A DNA stretch of 64,000 nt from Tethya wilhelma (GCA_964030475.1 CAXIPT010000015.1:95692-159691); one strand, 5' to 3'. Numbered from the stretch's first letter, positions 22,953 through 34,371 are shown. Translations and numbers: made by a program. Notes: generated from the sequence alone by a model not told the origin.

Positions 22953-23395
22953 ATGCGACAACTGGCAATGTGGATGGGATTAGCTCTTGTCTTTGGAGTG
23001 AAGAAATTCTATTCATATACTTGTTTTGGACACCCCTTTTCATTGATCACTGATCACAAGCCTCTATTGGGACTGCTTAGCAAGTGCAAGTCCACGTCTC
23101 CTCAAGCTTCAGCCAGAGTCAAAAGATGGTCATCATACTTATCCATGTTCGAGTACACGTCTGGTGGCCAGGCATCAACAATGACATTGATCGACTGGTA
23201 AGAGAATGTCAATCCTGTCAGAAACTCGGAGGACACGTGCCGAGCCACCTACTGCCCCCTTGGAGTTGGCCGTGCCGTCCCTGGGCTCGTCTCCATTTGG
23301 ATTTCGCAGGACCAGTGGAAGGCAAGATGGTACTGATTATAATAGACGCTCATTCGAAATGGATTGCAGGCAATACACATGCACATCTACTTTGA
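22953..23395 (+). pseudogene. RNase H and integrase remnants, fused by deletion
   Basis: One frame (22953-23160) reads FGHPFSLITDHKPLLGLL and ARVKRWSSYLSMFEY, typical of the RNase H end of gypsy-type polymerase. A different frame from about 23164 reads WWPGINNDIDRLVRECQSCQ and LHLDFAGPVEGKMVLIIIDA, the zinc-binding and catalytic start of an integrase. The usual spacer between the two is gone and the frame shifts, so the gene is dead. Confidence 0.85.
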
Positions 23396-23614
23396 ATTCT
23401 GTCAGCTGCAGTGATTGAAATGTACCGGGAAAAGTTCAGTCAATTCGGACTGCCTGAGACCATGGTAACTGACAATGCATGGACCGGTACATGTTTTGTA
23501 AGCTCTGAGTTCGCTACCTTAATTCCTCATGGGTAAATCTCCATGTGAGCTTCTACTAGGTCGGAGATATCGTTCCCGATTGGACATCGTATAAGACCAA
23601 ACACTGCAGAGAGA

Positions 23615-24082
23615 GTGGAATGTCAGTTAATGCAACAGAAGCAAAACCACAACCTTTACGAAAGTTTGCTGAAGGAGCTAATGTCTAAGACTCTTTGTGC
23701 GTATAACACTCAGACTGGAGACAAATGGCTACCAGGAGTTGTCGTCAGTGCTCAGGGAAATGTTTCTTATTCAGTGCAATTGGAAGGAGGTCGAACACGG
23801 AAATGCCACGTCGACCAGTTAAGAGAGAGACACGTTGGAATACCAACCCCACCTGTGTTACCTGTTGCTGAAGAGAGTGTGACACCAATGTACGTCGTCC
23901 AGTCAGACTACAGAAATAGTGGAATCTGCAGCTCCCAACCTCACGAAGCAGTGGCGGTAGAAAGTCCAGAGTTAAAAGAACCTACTGCAAGTGACGACAG
24001 GACTACCATAAGGTATACCCTAGGTGAGTTTGTAACCAAGTGTCAAGGTACGATCCATCTGATTGAACTGAACATTGTGTAA
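23615..24082 (+). pseudogene. Integrase C-terminal remnant
   Basis: A 155-residue open frame with WLPGVVVSAQGNVSYSVQL and RTRKCHVDQLRERH, consistent with the SH3-like C-terminal DNA-binding part of retroelement integrases. Between this and the previous remnant, 23440-23600 preserves GLPETMVTDNA-like and GRRYRSRLD-like pieces out of frame. Confidence 0.6.
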
Positions 24083-24410
24083 TTAGGTGAACTCTAGTTA
24101 GTGGTTGTGTTTTGTATAGGTATTATAATTATAGCTGTTTAATTTCTCCTTAACTAAGAGGGGCTCGAGGAATGTAGTGTAATTACGTAATGTGTTGTAT
24201 GATGTCATTAATTATTAGATGTTCCGGAACTGTATATGTTGAGTTTTGTCAGTTGTGTGTATTCATTCTCGTGTGCACTTTTAATTCATGAATGTTAGTT
24301 GAGCAAAAGTCAACTAGTCGAGAACAGGACAAAACTGCATGAATGAACATTGTTACAAGTATAGTAAACATTTCATATAACATTAACATTGTAGGTTGAA
24401 TGCGCATGCA

Positions 24411-26763
24411 TAGCCTCGTTCCCAGGCTCCCTCCCACCGGAAATTATGGAAGTGCGCAAAGAAAGAGGGAGCCTGGTATCTAAAATCACGTGTATGACGT
24501 CAATTGTTGCTAAAGAATAAATGCGTGGGTGCAGCGGTTAGAATTATGACGTCAAACTCTTGGTTCTGCGCACAGAAGCAATATTCGCGATCGCTGAGCG
24601 CTACGAGCAGCTACAAAGTTGTAAAGAAAGCTAGTCGCTACTAGTATATTGTCTATCAATAGTCTATGGTTATAATGTATAACTTACTGATGCTCTACAC
24701 TACCAATACTTGGTAGAAAATCAGCTCGCGCGAGTATTCTGCCATTCAAGTTGCCAGGTCGGCTAATTTTGGACAGTTTGATGCAGACTCAAGCCATAGA
24801 CAGCCTAATAATACTCTTTCTAACACCCATTTGCTGTTTCTGTTACAAATACACAATCTACCGTTTGCTTTCCACTGTTCAGTCCTTACGCGCGCCCAAT
24901 TGTTTGTGTACAATTTTAATTTCAGCGCGAAAAAGCATTACGTCATTGAAACAGCAGCTCATTAAATCTGCCGTATTGTGACCTCGTCTTTGAGTAAAGT
25001 TTTCTTGAGAAAGAAACAAGCTATTGAACCAAAATAAAAAGAAACCAATAGAGGAACCCAATCTGATTGCAGGAACCGCTTGAATCAATGATTTGCAAGT
25101 TTGGAAACGCTAGAAGCAGCGTTTCTCTTGCACAACTCTTTCTTGATCCAGCCTGAGCTGTGTCACAAGTTACTCTAGAATGGCAGTCCTGACTAATATC
25201 TTTTACCCAAGACTCTTTCAAAGCTTAGTACAAAGGTAAATTTAAGATTCTAACTAGCAAAGAACCATTTTGCAGGGTTTGGTCTAGGATATTTGAAGCC
25301 CTGAATAATAACAATTTTTAAAGTATTTAGTTGATTGAACACACATTGTATGGTAGGTCTTTGAAGTAGACACCCCAAATATCAAGTATTTATGATTGTT
25401 TTGAGTAACAAAAACTTCAAGATAGTCTCAGAAAGGCCGAAAATAAGCAGTTCTTAGGTGCTTTAAATTAATATGAATATTCATGATGTTGTTGAGCTGA
25501 GGTCAGAGGTGAGTTGTAGAGGCATAGTATGGTAAATTGCAATGAAAAATTGCTGAACTTTGAGCAGTTGTTTTAGGCAAATGACACCTGCAAAACGAAA
25601 CAGACACAGGATTCATGTAGAACTATCCTTTAGCTATCATTATTTGCAAACTGAGCTCAAAATATTTGTCAGGACTGCTAATCTAGAGCAAAATATGTGG
25701 GGTGTTTGCATCTCATTATAAAAATGAGCTCAAGAAACAACCCTGTAACTTTCTTTCTGTGATACCTGTGGAAATGTGACAAACATTATTGGATAGTTGA
25801 AGAAGAGAGCAATTCTATAGACTTTAGTCCAAGTCTTATGCATGCTCAGAGTCCAGTATATCAACCATTGAAGATAACATATAAATTTTAATTTTATTCA
25901 TGCTTTACTCTAGGCTTGACCACAAACTTCCTGCCTGCAAATAAATTTGAGTGCGCGCGTAAGGACTGTGTTGAACTCAGTTGAACTCGGTTGAACTCCA
26001 ATTTAAAGCGTGGGCAGGCTAAGATATCAATCGCCATGCCCACGCACACTAATCACCCTTCTACCACCCTTCTACCCCACGTGATTTTAGATACCAGGCT
26101 CCCTCTTTCTTAGTCTCGTGCCCAGACCCCACCCTCGCACAAGCGCGAGGAAAAAGGGGTCTGGTACGCTACGTCCAAATTCTTGGTTCTTGCTGAGTCA
26201 GCATTCATGAAAACGTGCAAGCCAATCAGATTGCAGAATTCAAGGTGTCACATGATGTTCAATAGAAGTGCGCGTGATTGTCATACAGTGTCTAGCAAGA
26301 CTTTAGTCCAGTTTTATTCAAAGATTTTTGCTTACTAACTTCACGCTTGTGGTGAATTTCCTTCTGCAGCTTAGTGCCAGCACTGATTTCTGATTCAAGG
26401 TCGTTTTGTATAGTTTTCAAGTTCTCTGGATTGTCCGTGCCATAATTGTGTAGCTCAGACATACTAGTGGCATTTGTCACGAACAAAAGAACTATGAGAT
26501 GGCAGCTAAGTATGCAGATCTTCTAACTTTTCATGACAAACTGAAAATACACTCAGGGACTACCACGTGATGCGCGTAGTACAAAACCATGCACGGTCAC
26601 ATGATATATCTATCTGATGCTGACTCAGCAGAACCAAGAAATTGGACGTAGCGTACCAGACTCTCTTTCTCCTTGGAGAATGGGTGGAGTCTGGGGACGA
26701 GACTACCTCTTTCTTTGCGCACTTCCATAATTTCCGGTGGGAGGGAGCCTGGGAACGAGGCTA
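24411..26763. mobile_element. MULE-like long-TIR element with a second element inside its right arm
   Basis: The ends are TAGCCTCGTTCCCAGGCTCC (24411) and the inverse ending CGAGGCTA (26763); GCGCATGCA flanks both sides (24402-24410, 26764-26772). The arms are about 80 bp, but the right one is split by the insertion at 26111-26705. Body about 1.75 kb without the insert. Open frames inside, such as near 24751-24981, show no transposase motif. Confidence 0.8.
26111..26705. mobile_element. MULE-like MITE nested in the right arm of the larger element
   Basis: The ends are TAGTCTCGTGCCCAGAC and GTCTGGGGACGAGACTA; CCTCTTTCT flanks both sides (26102-26110 and 26706-26714). Removing the insert and one duplication restores the right arm as the inverse of 24411-24490. 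Subterminal GTCCAATTTCTTGGTTC-like words are also inverted. No coding capacity. Confidence 0.8.
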
Positions 26764-26816
26764 GCGCATGCATGCAGTGCAGTACTGTAAAAAGCAATTG
26801 AAATACTAAAGGCAAG

Positions 26817-27756
26817 TCTCTGAATTTTGGCACATCATGACTACTTCATTTTGCATGTGCCAACTGCATGCCTATATATGCGACTGGTTCAGGTAAAAAC
26901 TGAATCTTATGCCCTTCCCATCAAAAATGAAATTTTTGTGGTTTTGTTTAGTTTGGTTCAGCAGCAGACAAAATTTTACACCAAGCTGAAGTAGCTGTAC
27001 CAAAATATACACATATATAGAGTTCAATTTTTCACAATTACGTCATATAATTATGAACTTAATTTGAACTTTATCTCTAAATATCTGAAATATGGTAAGT
27101 GGGCATATAAGGCTCAGTTTTTACTTGAACCATTCACATGCCTATAATATTATTATACGTACGGTAGTACGTATAGTAGGAATGGGCCGGCTGTCCCATA
27201 GACACAATACAAAATGTTGGTCACTATAAAAATCTAGTCAAACAAAATTAAACCTTCAAAGCTGCTCAGAGGCTCATACTGACAGATCTCTGAATTTTGG
27301 CACATCATGACTACTTCATTTTGCATGTGCCAACTGCATGCCTATATATGCGACTGGTTCAGGTAAAAACTGAATCTTATGCCCTTCCCATCAAAAATGA
27401 AATTTTTGTGGTTTTGTTTAGTTTGGTTCAGCAGCAGACAAAATTTTACACCAAGCTGAAGTAGCTGTACCAAAATATACACATATATAGAGTTCAATTT
27501 TTCACAATTACGTCATATAATTATGAACTTAATTTGAACTTTATCTCTAAATATCTGAAATATGGTAAGTGGGCATATAAGGCTCAGTTTTTACTTGAAC
27601 CATTCACATGCCTATAATATTATTATACGTACGGTAGTACGTATAGTAGGAATGGGCCGGCTGTCCCATAGACACAATACAAAATGTTGGTCACTATAAA
27701 AATCTAGTCAAACAAAATTAAACCTTCAAAGCTGCTCAGAGGCTCATACTGACAGA
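26817..27756. repeat. Exact tandem duplication, 470-bp unit
   Basis: The unit starting near 26817 (TCTCTGAATTTTGGCAC) recurs 470 bases later at 27287, and both copies run to GGCTCATACTGACAGAT. I saw no difference between copies. Each contains a TACGTACGGTAGTACGTA palindrome. Confidence 0.85.
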
Positions 27757-28249
27757 TTACCAACTGCATGCAAGGCCTAAAGCTCACAAAAACTTTCCTC
27801 AGCACTCGTAGAGAGCGCTAGTGGGAAGCCACCATAGTGCCATTTTTGTCCTATAACGTACTACTTTCTGACTGACTTACTTGAAAAGGATTTCCAGAGA
27901 ACCAGAATGTGTTGAGCCAACTTTGACAGCACAAAGTAAGTTCTTTTCATAGGTACTACATTCCTTGATACTCATTTTAATCTCAAATAGGCCTAAACAA
28001 AAACTAGAAAGCTTTGAAACTTAGTGTATAAATTCATGTCTACTTCAATACAGCCATCTTCATATGTAGAGTTCAAAGGTTATCTATACACGTGGCATCA
28101 TTATGCGCATGCGTATTAGCCTCCTCCAGCATGCATTGTAGCTGCTACTCAAGCTTTTTGCAGGGACTAACCAGTCTCTGATAGTCTCCACACTGTAGTG
28201 TTGAAAAAAGTGAATGAACAAGTAGTAAAAATTTCAAAAAAATAAGTAG

Positions 28250-28617
28250 TGTAGGAATGGGCAGTGCGGTAAAAAGTATTGGAACAAGGCATGTCTCAAT
28301 TTCGGCACATGACTACTTCATTTTTTATGCCCATGCAACTCTTGGCAGGCAGTCCAGCCTCTTAAGTTGCATGCCTGCCATGTTATGGTTTATTTCACTG
28401 CTTAGCCAACTTATTAGTAGGAATTCGAACCAATGCAAATAATATAAGCTCTGGTATATATTAATAGTAGTACAGATCTTTGCATCTATGACACTGATGA
28501 TTCATATTAGGGATCAATTTAGAATAAATCATCAAAAATGAAGTAGTCATGTGCCGAAATTGAGACATGCCTTGTTCCAATACTTTTTACCGCACTGCCC
28601 ATTCCTACACTACTCAT
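28250..28617. mobile_element. Element C copy, well preserved
   Basis: The left arm GTAGGAATGGGCAGTGCGGT, then TATTGGAACAAGGCATG and a CACATGACTACTTCAT phrase, is mirrored on the right with almost no mismatch. A further single right arm follows at about 28738-28835. Confidence 0.75.
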
Positions 28618-29097
28618 TTTTTTGAAATTTTTACTACTTGTTATTATAGATGTCTTTTATTTTTTAATCATTCCAAATAACCATGCACTGTGTTACTACA
28701 ATCATGAGCCAATTATTATAACCTTGACTCGATCAGTAATGAAAATGAAGTAGTCATGTGCCGAAATTCAGAGACTTGCCTTTTTTCATTGCTTTTTACA
28801 GCACTACACATGTCCGGGGCATTCCTACACTGTTAATTTTTATGAAATTTTTACTATTATTAATATTGACAATTATTATTGTATGATAATTGTGGCTATG
28901 GGATGATCTTCAAATTAAAATCATCAAACTTTCCTATGTGCGTATTACAATGAATTCTGACAAGAAATTCATTACTTATCTTTCAGTATAATACAAGTAT
29001 ATGTATATATGTAAATAAATTTGGGGGCGGGGATATTGTTAACGATTATCACAAAACTTAAATGATAACTGTCATTGGGTCTTTACAATTACAATTT

Positions 29098-30081
29098 TTA
29101 CTGCACATAGAGCTCAATAATCTCAATCGCTAGATCACCCAAATACGAGTAAGAGAGGCAGGAACGTAACTCTATATCATCAGTTGTAGGGTTGGGTAGG
29201 TTCTTTGTGAACCATGGAGGGTTGTTGAGCTGACAGCATGTGCTAGTGGATGAACAGCCTTGTCCATCCCAGAGGGGGTCATCTGGAAAGAATTCATTTT
29301 CGTGAAGTGCAGGAACGAATTCAGTGTTCAAGCCACTCTCACAGAAATAGTCACTACCAACGAATGGAGGAGGAGATACAGCTCCAGAAGAATTGTCACA
29401 AATACACTGCTCACTAGTATAGAGACTAGTTGGTCCTTCGTTCAGTCCAGCTGCAAAAGTCCAAATATGCTCCCGATTGCCATGTGGACCATGAGTGAGA
29501 CTTACACCATCTACATATTTCGAGTTGATATTACTAATATACTGGGAAGATTCAAATGCAGCAATGTCTCCAACTTGATATGCTTTAATCCTTCCACACA
29601 CTTGACTGTACTCTGAACCTCCAACATTGAATGTAGTAGATGAACAAAAGGTAAAAGGCTCTAGTTGTGGTGTACATGTTCGTTTACCTATTAAGCTTGT
29701 GTTAAATCCAGGAGGACAGTTATAGTTAGTATCACTCATGTCAATGAACACCACTTGTTTCCATCCTGGTGTGCCGTTGCAAGAGTACAGTGGATTTGTA
29801 TTAGTCTCTTGAGTTGTAGGCTCCAACTGAGTTGAAACAACTGTACTGGTCACTTTCGTCGTAGTCTGCATCGTAGTTAACCAAGTTGAAGTGTAGCTCT
29901 CCAGAATTGATCTCACTTCCTCCTTAATTTGGTTCACTGCCATTTCTTTTTCTTCGGGATCAGGACACATTCCAGTTTGGCTTACGATGCTGATTATTTC
30001 CATTGTAGATACTTCTTGCGCAAAGGTTTCAGCTGTCATAAGGATAACTGTTACAGCTGTGAGAAGGATAAACTTCACCAT
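29098..30081 (-). CDS. Secreted Cys-rich protein of unknown function, 327 residues
   Basis: A complete single-exon frame. An N-terminal signal peptide (MVKFILLTAVTVILMTAETFA, residues 1-21) is followed by an acidic helix, a Ser/Thr-rich stretch (about 60-98, TTTKVTSTVVSTQ) and a Cys-rich C-terminal domain. That domain has WKQVVFIDMSDTNYNCPPGF, SLTHGPHGNREHIWTFAAGL, DPLWDGQGC, CCQLNNPPWF and TTDDIELRSC, and possible N-glycosylation sites. The pattern resembles a family of uncharacterised extracellular proteins that I recall from sponges and cnidarians, sometimes attached to collagen-like or Thr-rich stalks. Its function is unknown. A TATA-like box lies about 70 bases upstream of the ATG. Confidence 0.85.
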   Translation of the reverse strand: MVKFILLTAVTVILMTAETFAQEVSTMEIISIVSQTGMCPDPEEKEMAVNQIKEEVRSILESYTSTWLTTMQTTTKVTSTVVSTQLEPTTQETNTNPLYSCNGTPGWKQVVFIDMSDTNYNCPPGFNTSLIGKRTCTPQLEPFTFCSSTTFNVGGSEYSQVCGRIKAYQVGDIAAFESSQYISNINSKYVDGVSLTHGPHGNREHIWTFAAGLNEGPTSLYTSEQCICDNSSGAVSPPPFVGSDYFCESGLNTEFVPALHENEFFPDDPLWDGQGCSSTSTCCQLNNPPWFTKNLPNPTTDDIELRSCLSYSYLGDLAIEIIELYVQ

Positions 30082-30150
30082 ATTTTGTTATTTTGTAAAG
30101 TTGCTTTAGCGAACAGTGAAGTGTTTAGATTCAACGCTATAATCAGTACC

Positions 30151-30159
30151 TTTTTATAG
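30151..30159 (-). promoter_or_regulatory. TATA-like box of the secreted protein gene
   Basis: The minus strand reads CTATAAAAAGG about 70 bases upstream of the start codon at 30081, a usual distance if transcription begins near 30125. Confidence 0.55.
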
Positions 30160-30189
30160 AGGGAAAAAATCTACTTGTTGAAAGGTTCC

Positions 30190-31180
30190 ATGCAGTTAAC
30201 TGGGGACAAACCTGATTTGATGGGGTCTCATTTATCCAATATGAATGAGCAGTACATGACTCATTGGAGAGAAACATATATTACTTACAATGGGGGTGGG
30301 TTAATTGATTTGGGAGCTAGAAACCTACCATGACATTAGATGTCGTGTGAACAACACTTACTTTACTGTACAATGCATTATAAAGTATGTGCTATATATA
30401 GCTGTAGATAGAAAAGCCATTAAGTTCCACACCACACTCATATGTACGGAATCAGGTTTCTCAAACTCACTGTCAGATACATAGAGAAGGTAAAAATAAT
30501 TCTGATTTGCTCTGTTATTTTGAGGCTCCCATTGAAGGACTGGATCAATACTGTGTATTGATATATCCACAAACACATGCATGACATAATTATTACATAA
30601 TTATTAGAGCACTTTTCTCAACAGATCGTCATGGATAATGACATTGTATCCCATGCCTGTAAGCAACCTAATTGTTCCAGTTGAGTGGGGAGAAACCTGA
30701 TATTATGATTGTAATGTGTTCTACAATGGGTCTCGTTTGTGCAATCTATTTGAAAACATACACCAGTACATGATTGATTATAGAGAGAAACGTGACACTA
30801 AAATAATGGGTGTGGTATGAATATTACAGTAAAGTTGATTTGGGAGCTAAAAACCTGACAAACATTGCAGGTGTGGTGTGAAGTTAATGAACGACTGTAC
30901 AACACATTATAAAAGTGTGTGCAATCCAATGCTATATCAATGTATCTTGATAACTTAAGGAGAAACCTGACCTCCCGTATACGGGGGGTCAGGTTTCCTA
31001 CGTAGGACATCACATGTGGGTGTGGTACGAAACTAGACTTAGGTTAATGGATTTTCTCTCTACAGAGAAATTAAGGATTACTGAGTGCTAAAATAGTTCT
31101 GATATGTTCTGTTAATTTGAGGCTTCCATTGGATCGAGGCCTGGGTCATCCTCAAACACATGACCTTGTATGAATGACAT
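30190..31180. repeat. Diverged tandem duplication, period about 500 bp
   Basis: 30190-30600 and 30670-31180 share in order: ACCTGAT..ATGGGTCTC, GTACATGA, TTGATTTGGGAGCTA, CATTATAAA, and TTTGAGGCT(C/T)CCATTG. A perfect small hairpin around GTATAC lies at about 30962-30996. No gene seen here. Confidence 0.5.
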
Positions 31181-31870
31181 AATTAATCTGGTCTTAGTGT
31201 TGGTGCATGCGCAGTGCGCAGTGATGGTACTGTACTCTGCAGTTGTATGTTAAACTTTGTTTAAAGAGAAACTTAAGCCGAATGCTAACAGTACAAAACA
31301 ATGTTAAAATAGTGATATGTACGAATTAAAGTGAATTTGGCTTGTTAAGAAATCTTCATTAATTTTTCTAACTTTTCAAATGGCTATTTAAAATGCCATG
31401 CAGGCCTATACCACTTAATGTGTATGTGATCGCCTATGCAACTGCATGCTTGAGTTTGCTGACTGCATGGAAGCTTCAATTAAGGTTTTCTCCCTTCTAG
31501 CTACTTAGTGTATTCAACCTGTGGATTATGTTAATATATTATAGTCATATAGCAGAATCTGATATGTTTGCTTCGTTCATTGGGGCGCTATTAATATATA
31601 TATGAACATGCCGGGCTTAGGCCTGAACAATGATTCATAATTATGTTAGCTAAGTGTGATTCTTACAAGATGCCAATTCACAAAGCATTACTGTGCACTA
31701 CACTGTGCTTTTAGTATTAATTCTACTAGTTTGGCTGGATAGCCATTGGAGGTGAGTGCCCATGAGATGTGTTCTAGTTCCTTTCAGGTTTGAATTCAGT
31801 GAGGATAATAATTATTGGATGATGAAACAATCTTGGCTCTTCTGCATGCATAGTGTCTAGACGACAGAGT
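31181..31870. other. No gene seen
   Basis: AT-rich sequence without domain-bearing frames or recognisable RNA genes. Confidence 0.4.
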
Positions 31871-31876
31871 AAAGAC

Positions 31877-32703
31877 AGACTATTGGCAGTTCTATTGTGN
31901 GGCATGGATTCTATTAAATGCTTAGAATCTAAAACAAAATAATCAATATATAGTTTGTTTTTTTTTTAAGTGCCCCTTCGTGTTTACCACAATTGTGGCT
32001 AACGAGGGCCTGTAGCCTAGGGCTAATGAACGCAGGTCCCCAGGGACCGACGGCTTTACATCCCCTCCGAAGGATGCGGTGAAATTCACCTCCTCATTTT
32101 TTTGGGGTAGAGCTGAGTCAACTCCTAGGCAGAGCTCGAAAGAGAAAATGGGAAACAAATACCTGTGGCACTGGAGGGACTCGAACCACCTACCTATGGG
32201 TTGGGAGTCCAAGTCAATGGTGAACAAGCCACCAGGCCACCAGGCCACCCTGCTGAGAGGCAAAGAAGGCTCTAACATACTCCTCAATACACTCTTGAGT
32301 AAATCCTATAACTTCTATTTGCTTGTGTATTTGCGGCCGGGCTACAGCAAGAAGGTCTGCAGTAGCAGAAGGTCTACACTACTACTACAACACACTCCGC
32401 TGCACCTGGTGAGAGCTGAGAGATATATGGAAGGCTGCATGCAAGGAACCCTTGAAGGGTGAGATGGAGAAAGCTATGGGATATTAAACATTTCTCACCA
32501 AGATACAGATCAGTTGGGGAATTCGTGAAGCCAAAATGAGTGAGTCAACTGGATGGTCGTGAAAGACCACATAAATACCTGTACCTTGTGAAGCCATCAT
32601 ACGCAAACTTGGCTAATGATGTAAATGGCTCAAGGATTTGTGATGGAAGGTCTTGTAACCTTTTAGGGAGGTGTTTGGCTAATGGGTCATCCTCACCTAG
32701 GTC
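31877..32703 (-). pseudogene. Scrambled NLR pseudogene fragment
   Basis: Pieces match the NACHT region of NLR-1 but in the wrong order. 31877-31899 corresponds to about 9745-9768, 32252-32375 to about 9877-10000, and 32388-32703 to about 9390-9700. The frames are broken. An N at 31900 adjoins the first piece, so part of the disorder may come from assembly. A SINE occupies 31960-32250. Confidence 0.8.
31960..32250 (-). mobile_element. tRNA-derived SINE
   Basis: Read on the minus strand, it starts with a tRNA-like head containing TGGCCTGGTGG (A-box-like, repeated once) and GGTTCGAGTCC (B-box, plus 32177-32187). A body with GGATGTAAAGCCGTCGGTCCC-type sequence follows, and it ends in an A-rich tail (minus strand of 31957-31969). 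These are the hallmarks of an RNA polymerase III SINE. Name of the family not assigned. Confidence 0.75.
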
Positions 32704-33475
32704 TCTTCTACTTCAGTCTCTTCTCGAAGACTATCATTACCATGACAACAAACACTGAGGTTTGTCTCTCTGTAACATGCTACTTAATTTATTGGTATAG
32801 GGTTGACAGTAATATTATTTTTTCCTACTTCGTCTATCCTACCAATTTTTTCTCGGTCTGGTAAAATTTGGTGAATTCCCGTTTTTAATTAGGCTAAGCA
32901 TGATTGGCGATTAATTTAATTCTGCATGCTGCATTGTTTTGCAATTGGTAGTGTGTGCACGTGAATAAACTATTTGATGATTTTAAATCACCAATTTGCC
33001 AAATTTATCCGCTATACGGCATACTAGAGTACGTATGTGCCAATTACTGTTGCACTATACTAGTGCAATATCGGTACATCCATATACATCCAGGATGAGA
33101 GAAAATCCAATTTTAACATTTGTGTACAGCTAATGGGGGTATTTATTTGTATTGTCATTAATAAAAGGTTGTTGTTCATGTAACTTGTTGTTTGGACAGC
33201 AAAATAACAGGTATAGCGAATCCCCATCCTTATTTTTAGTCTATATTATAGCCTGTGCGAGCTGTAAGAGCTGTTACTCAGAGGAGGTATATACGCATGA
33301 CATGCATGTGCAGTGGATAGAGTTGACCATCTGTGAATTGTGTGCATACAAAAAATTAAGGTATACCCTTGTTAGGAACTACTGCCCATAGCTGTGTATG
33401 CTGTGTATTAGCAAGAATTAATGATAACATTGTGTTCAGTTGGAAAAGTGTACAATAGCTGCTGAATCACATCAA
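32704..33475 (+). repeat. Old duplicated segment with an E1-exon remnant, second copy
   Basis: It closely matches 22130-22800. The first 60 bases keep the ACCATGACAACAAACACTGAG|GTTTGTCTCTCTG exon-to-donor boundary seen in the UBA6-like gene (ATGGCAACCAACCG|GTTTGTCTCTGTG). Confidence 0.6.
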
Positions 33476-33541
33476 AGTGTGGCCAGCTGCATAGCACTCA
33501 CACACAGTGCCATATAATATTGTTCACACACAAGCAGTTAA

Positions 33542-33941
33542 CCCTTTGATCACATAGGATGTTTTGTAACAATCAGCTATTTTTTTCAAAAATTATGTTA
33601 TGTTTTTTTTAAATCAGCAGAGCAAGGGGAACAACTTAATTGATACTAGTTTATAAGTAAAAGACCTAGTGTGACCTGAATGGTGTTGCTTTATGTGAAC
33701 ATGCACATCCTAAAATGGCAACTTTCTGCTTTTTTGATCCCATTGAAAATGTATTAATGTAACTCTGCCCACTTTTTATATTACTGTTTTAGCCCCTCCC
33801 TACAACCACATAATCAAAGAAAATAAAAAACCACAATAATTATTTTTATTGCATAGCCATTCCAAAATGCGCTGCGCAATTTGCAAATTGCGCAAATTCT
33901 CAAAATGCGTGGAACATAATACTCTCATAGGGGTCAAAGGG
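33542..33941. mobile_element. piggyBac-like MITE with TTAA target sites
   Basis: TTAA at 33538-33541 and 33942-33945 flanks inverted ends CCCTTTGATC and GGTCAAAGGG. TTAA targets with ends beginning CCC are typical of piggyBac. The paralogous segment near 4240 lacks it. Non-coding, 400 bp. Confidence 0.75.
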
Positions 33942-33945
33942 TTAA

Positions 33946-34371
33946 CTCACAAATTATTTAAGTTGCTTGTCTCCTTGCATTTATATACCTGAGTATACAC
34001 ACACTCTCTCTTAACATGATTTCACACACATTCAGACACAAACAGATGTTATATATTCAAGTTCTGGTCAATTTTTTAGGTGCACAGAAGTTATTCAAAC
34101 TGTTTGGTCACTTTTGCATTGGCACATCAGTTCAACTGCATAAGAATACTATTAGGACATATCTGACATTGATATCGCCTGTACTGATAATTTTATTAAA
34201 TGAGTAGAAAGATATAGTATTGATATTATTCAGGAAAAATTTTATGGCATGTAGCATCTTTCTTGATGACACACAAGATTTTACAAAATGTAAACCAAAA
34301 TAATTATTTACTGATTTATTACATTAACTTTAATAAGATAATTTTGGACAATCGTCAAATCATTATCGACA
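33946..34371. other. Downstream region of NLR-2, no gene seen
   Basis: AT-rich. The first 75 bases continue the paralogy to 4250-4330. The 3' untranslated part of NLR-2 probably lies here. Confidence 0.4.

Larger units (their letters stand above)
22818..24331 (+). mobile_element. Deleted Ty3/gypsy-like LTR retrotransposon
   Basis: Direct terminal repeats lie at about 22818-22960 and 24173-24331; both begin TGTAGTGTAATTA, share GATGTTCCGGAACTGTATAT and end GACA. A purine-rich tract (AGAGGGGCTCGAGGA, 24158-24172) precedes the right repeat, where plus-strand priming occurs in such elements. Only about 1.2 kb remains inside, versus several kb for a complete element; gag, protease and most of reverse transcriptase are missing. 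I could not identify a clean target duplication. Confidence 0.75.

Noticed and set aside
24751..24981. Open frame inside the larger MULE-like element, considered as transposase
   Set aside because: Only 76 residues, no DDE-type or zinc-finger pattern.
32177..32239. A functional tRNA gene
   Set aside because: A- and B-box-like words are present, but the stems of a cloverleaf do not pair well and a SINE body and A-rich tail follow.
32079..32462. 127-residue open frame
   Set aside because: It crosses a tRNA-derived SINE and an antisense NLR fragment.
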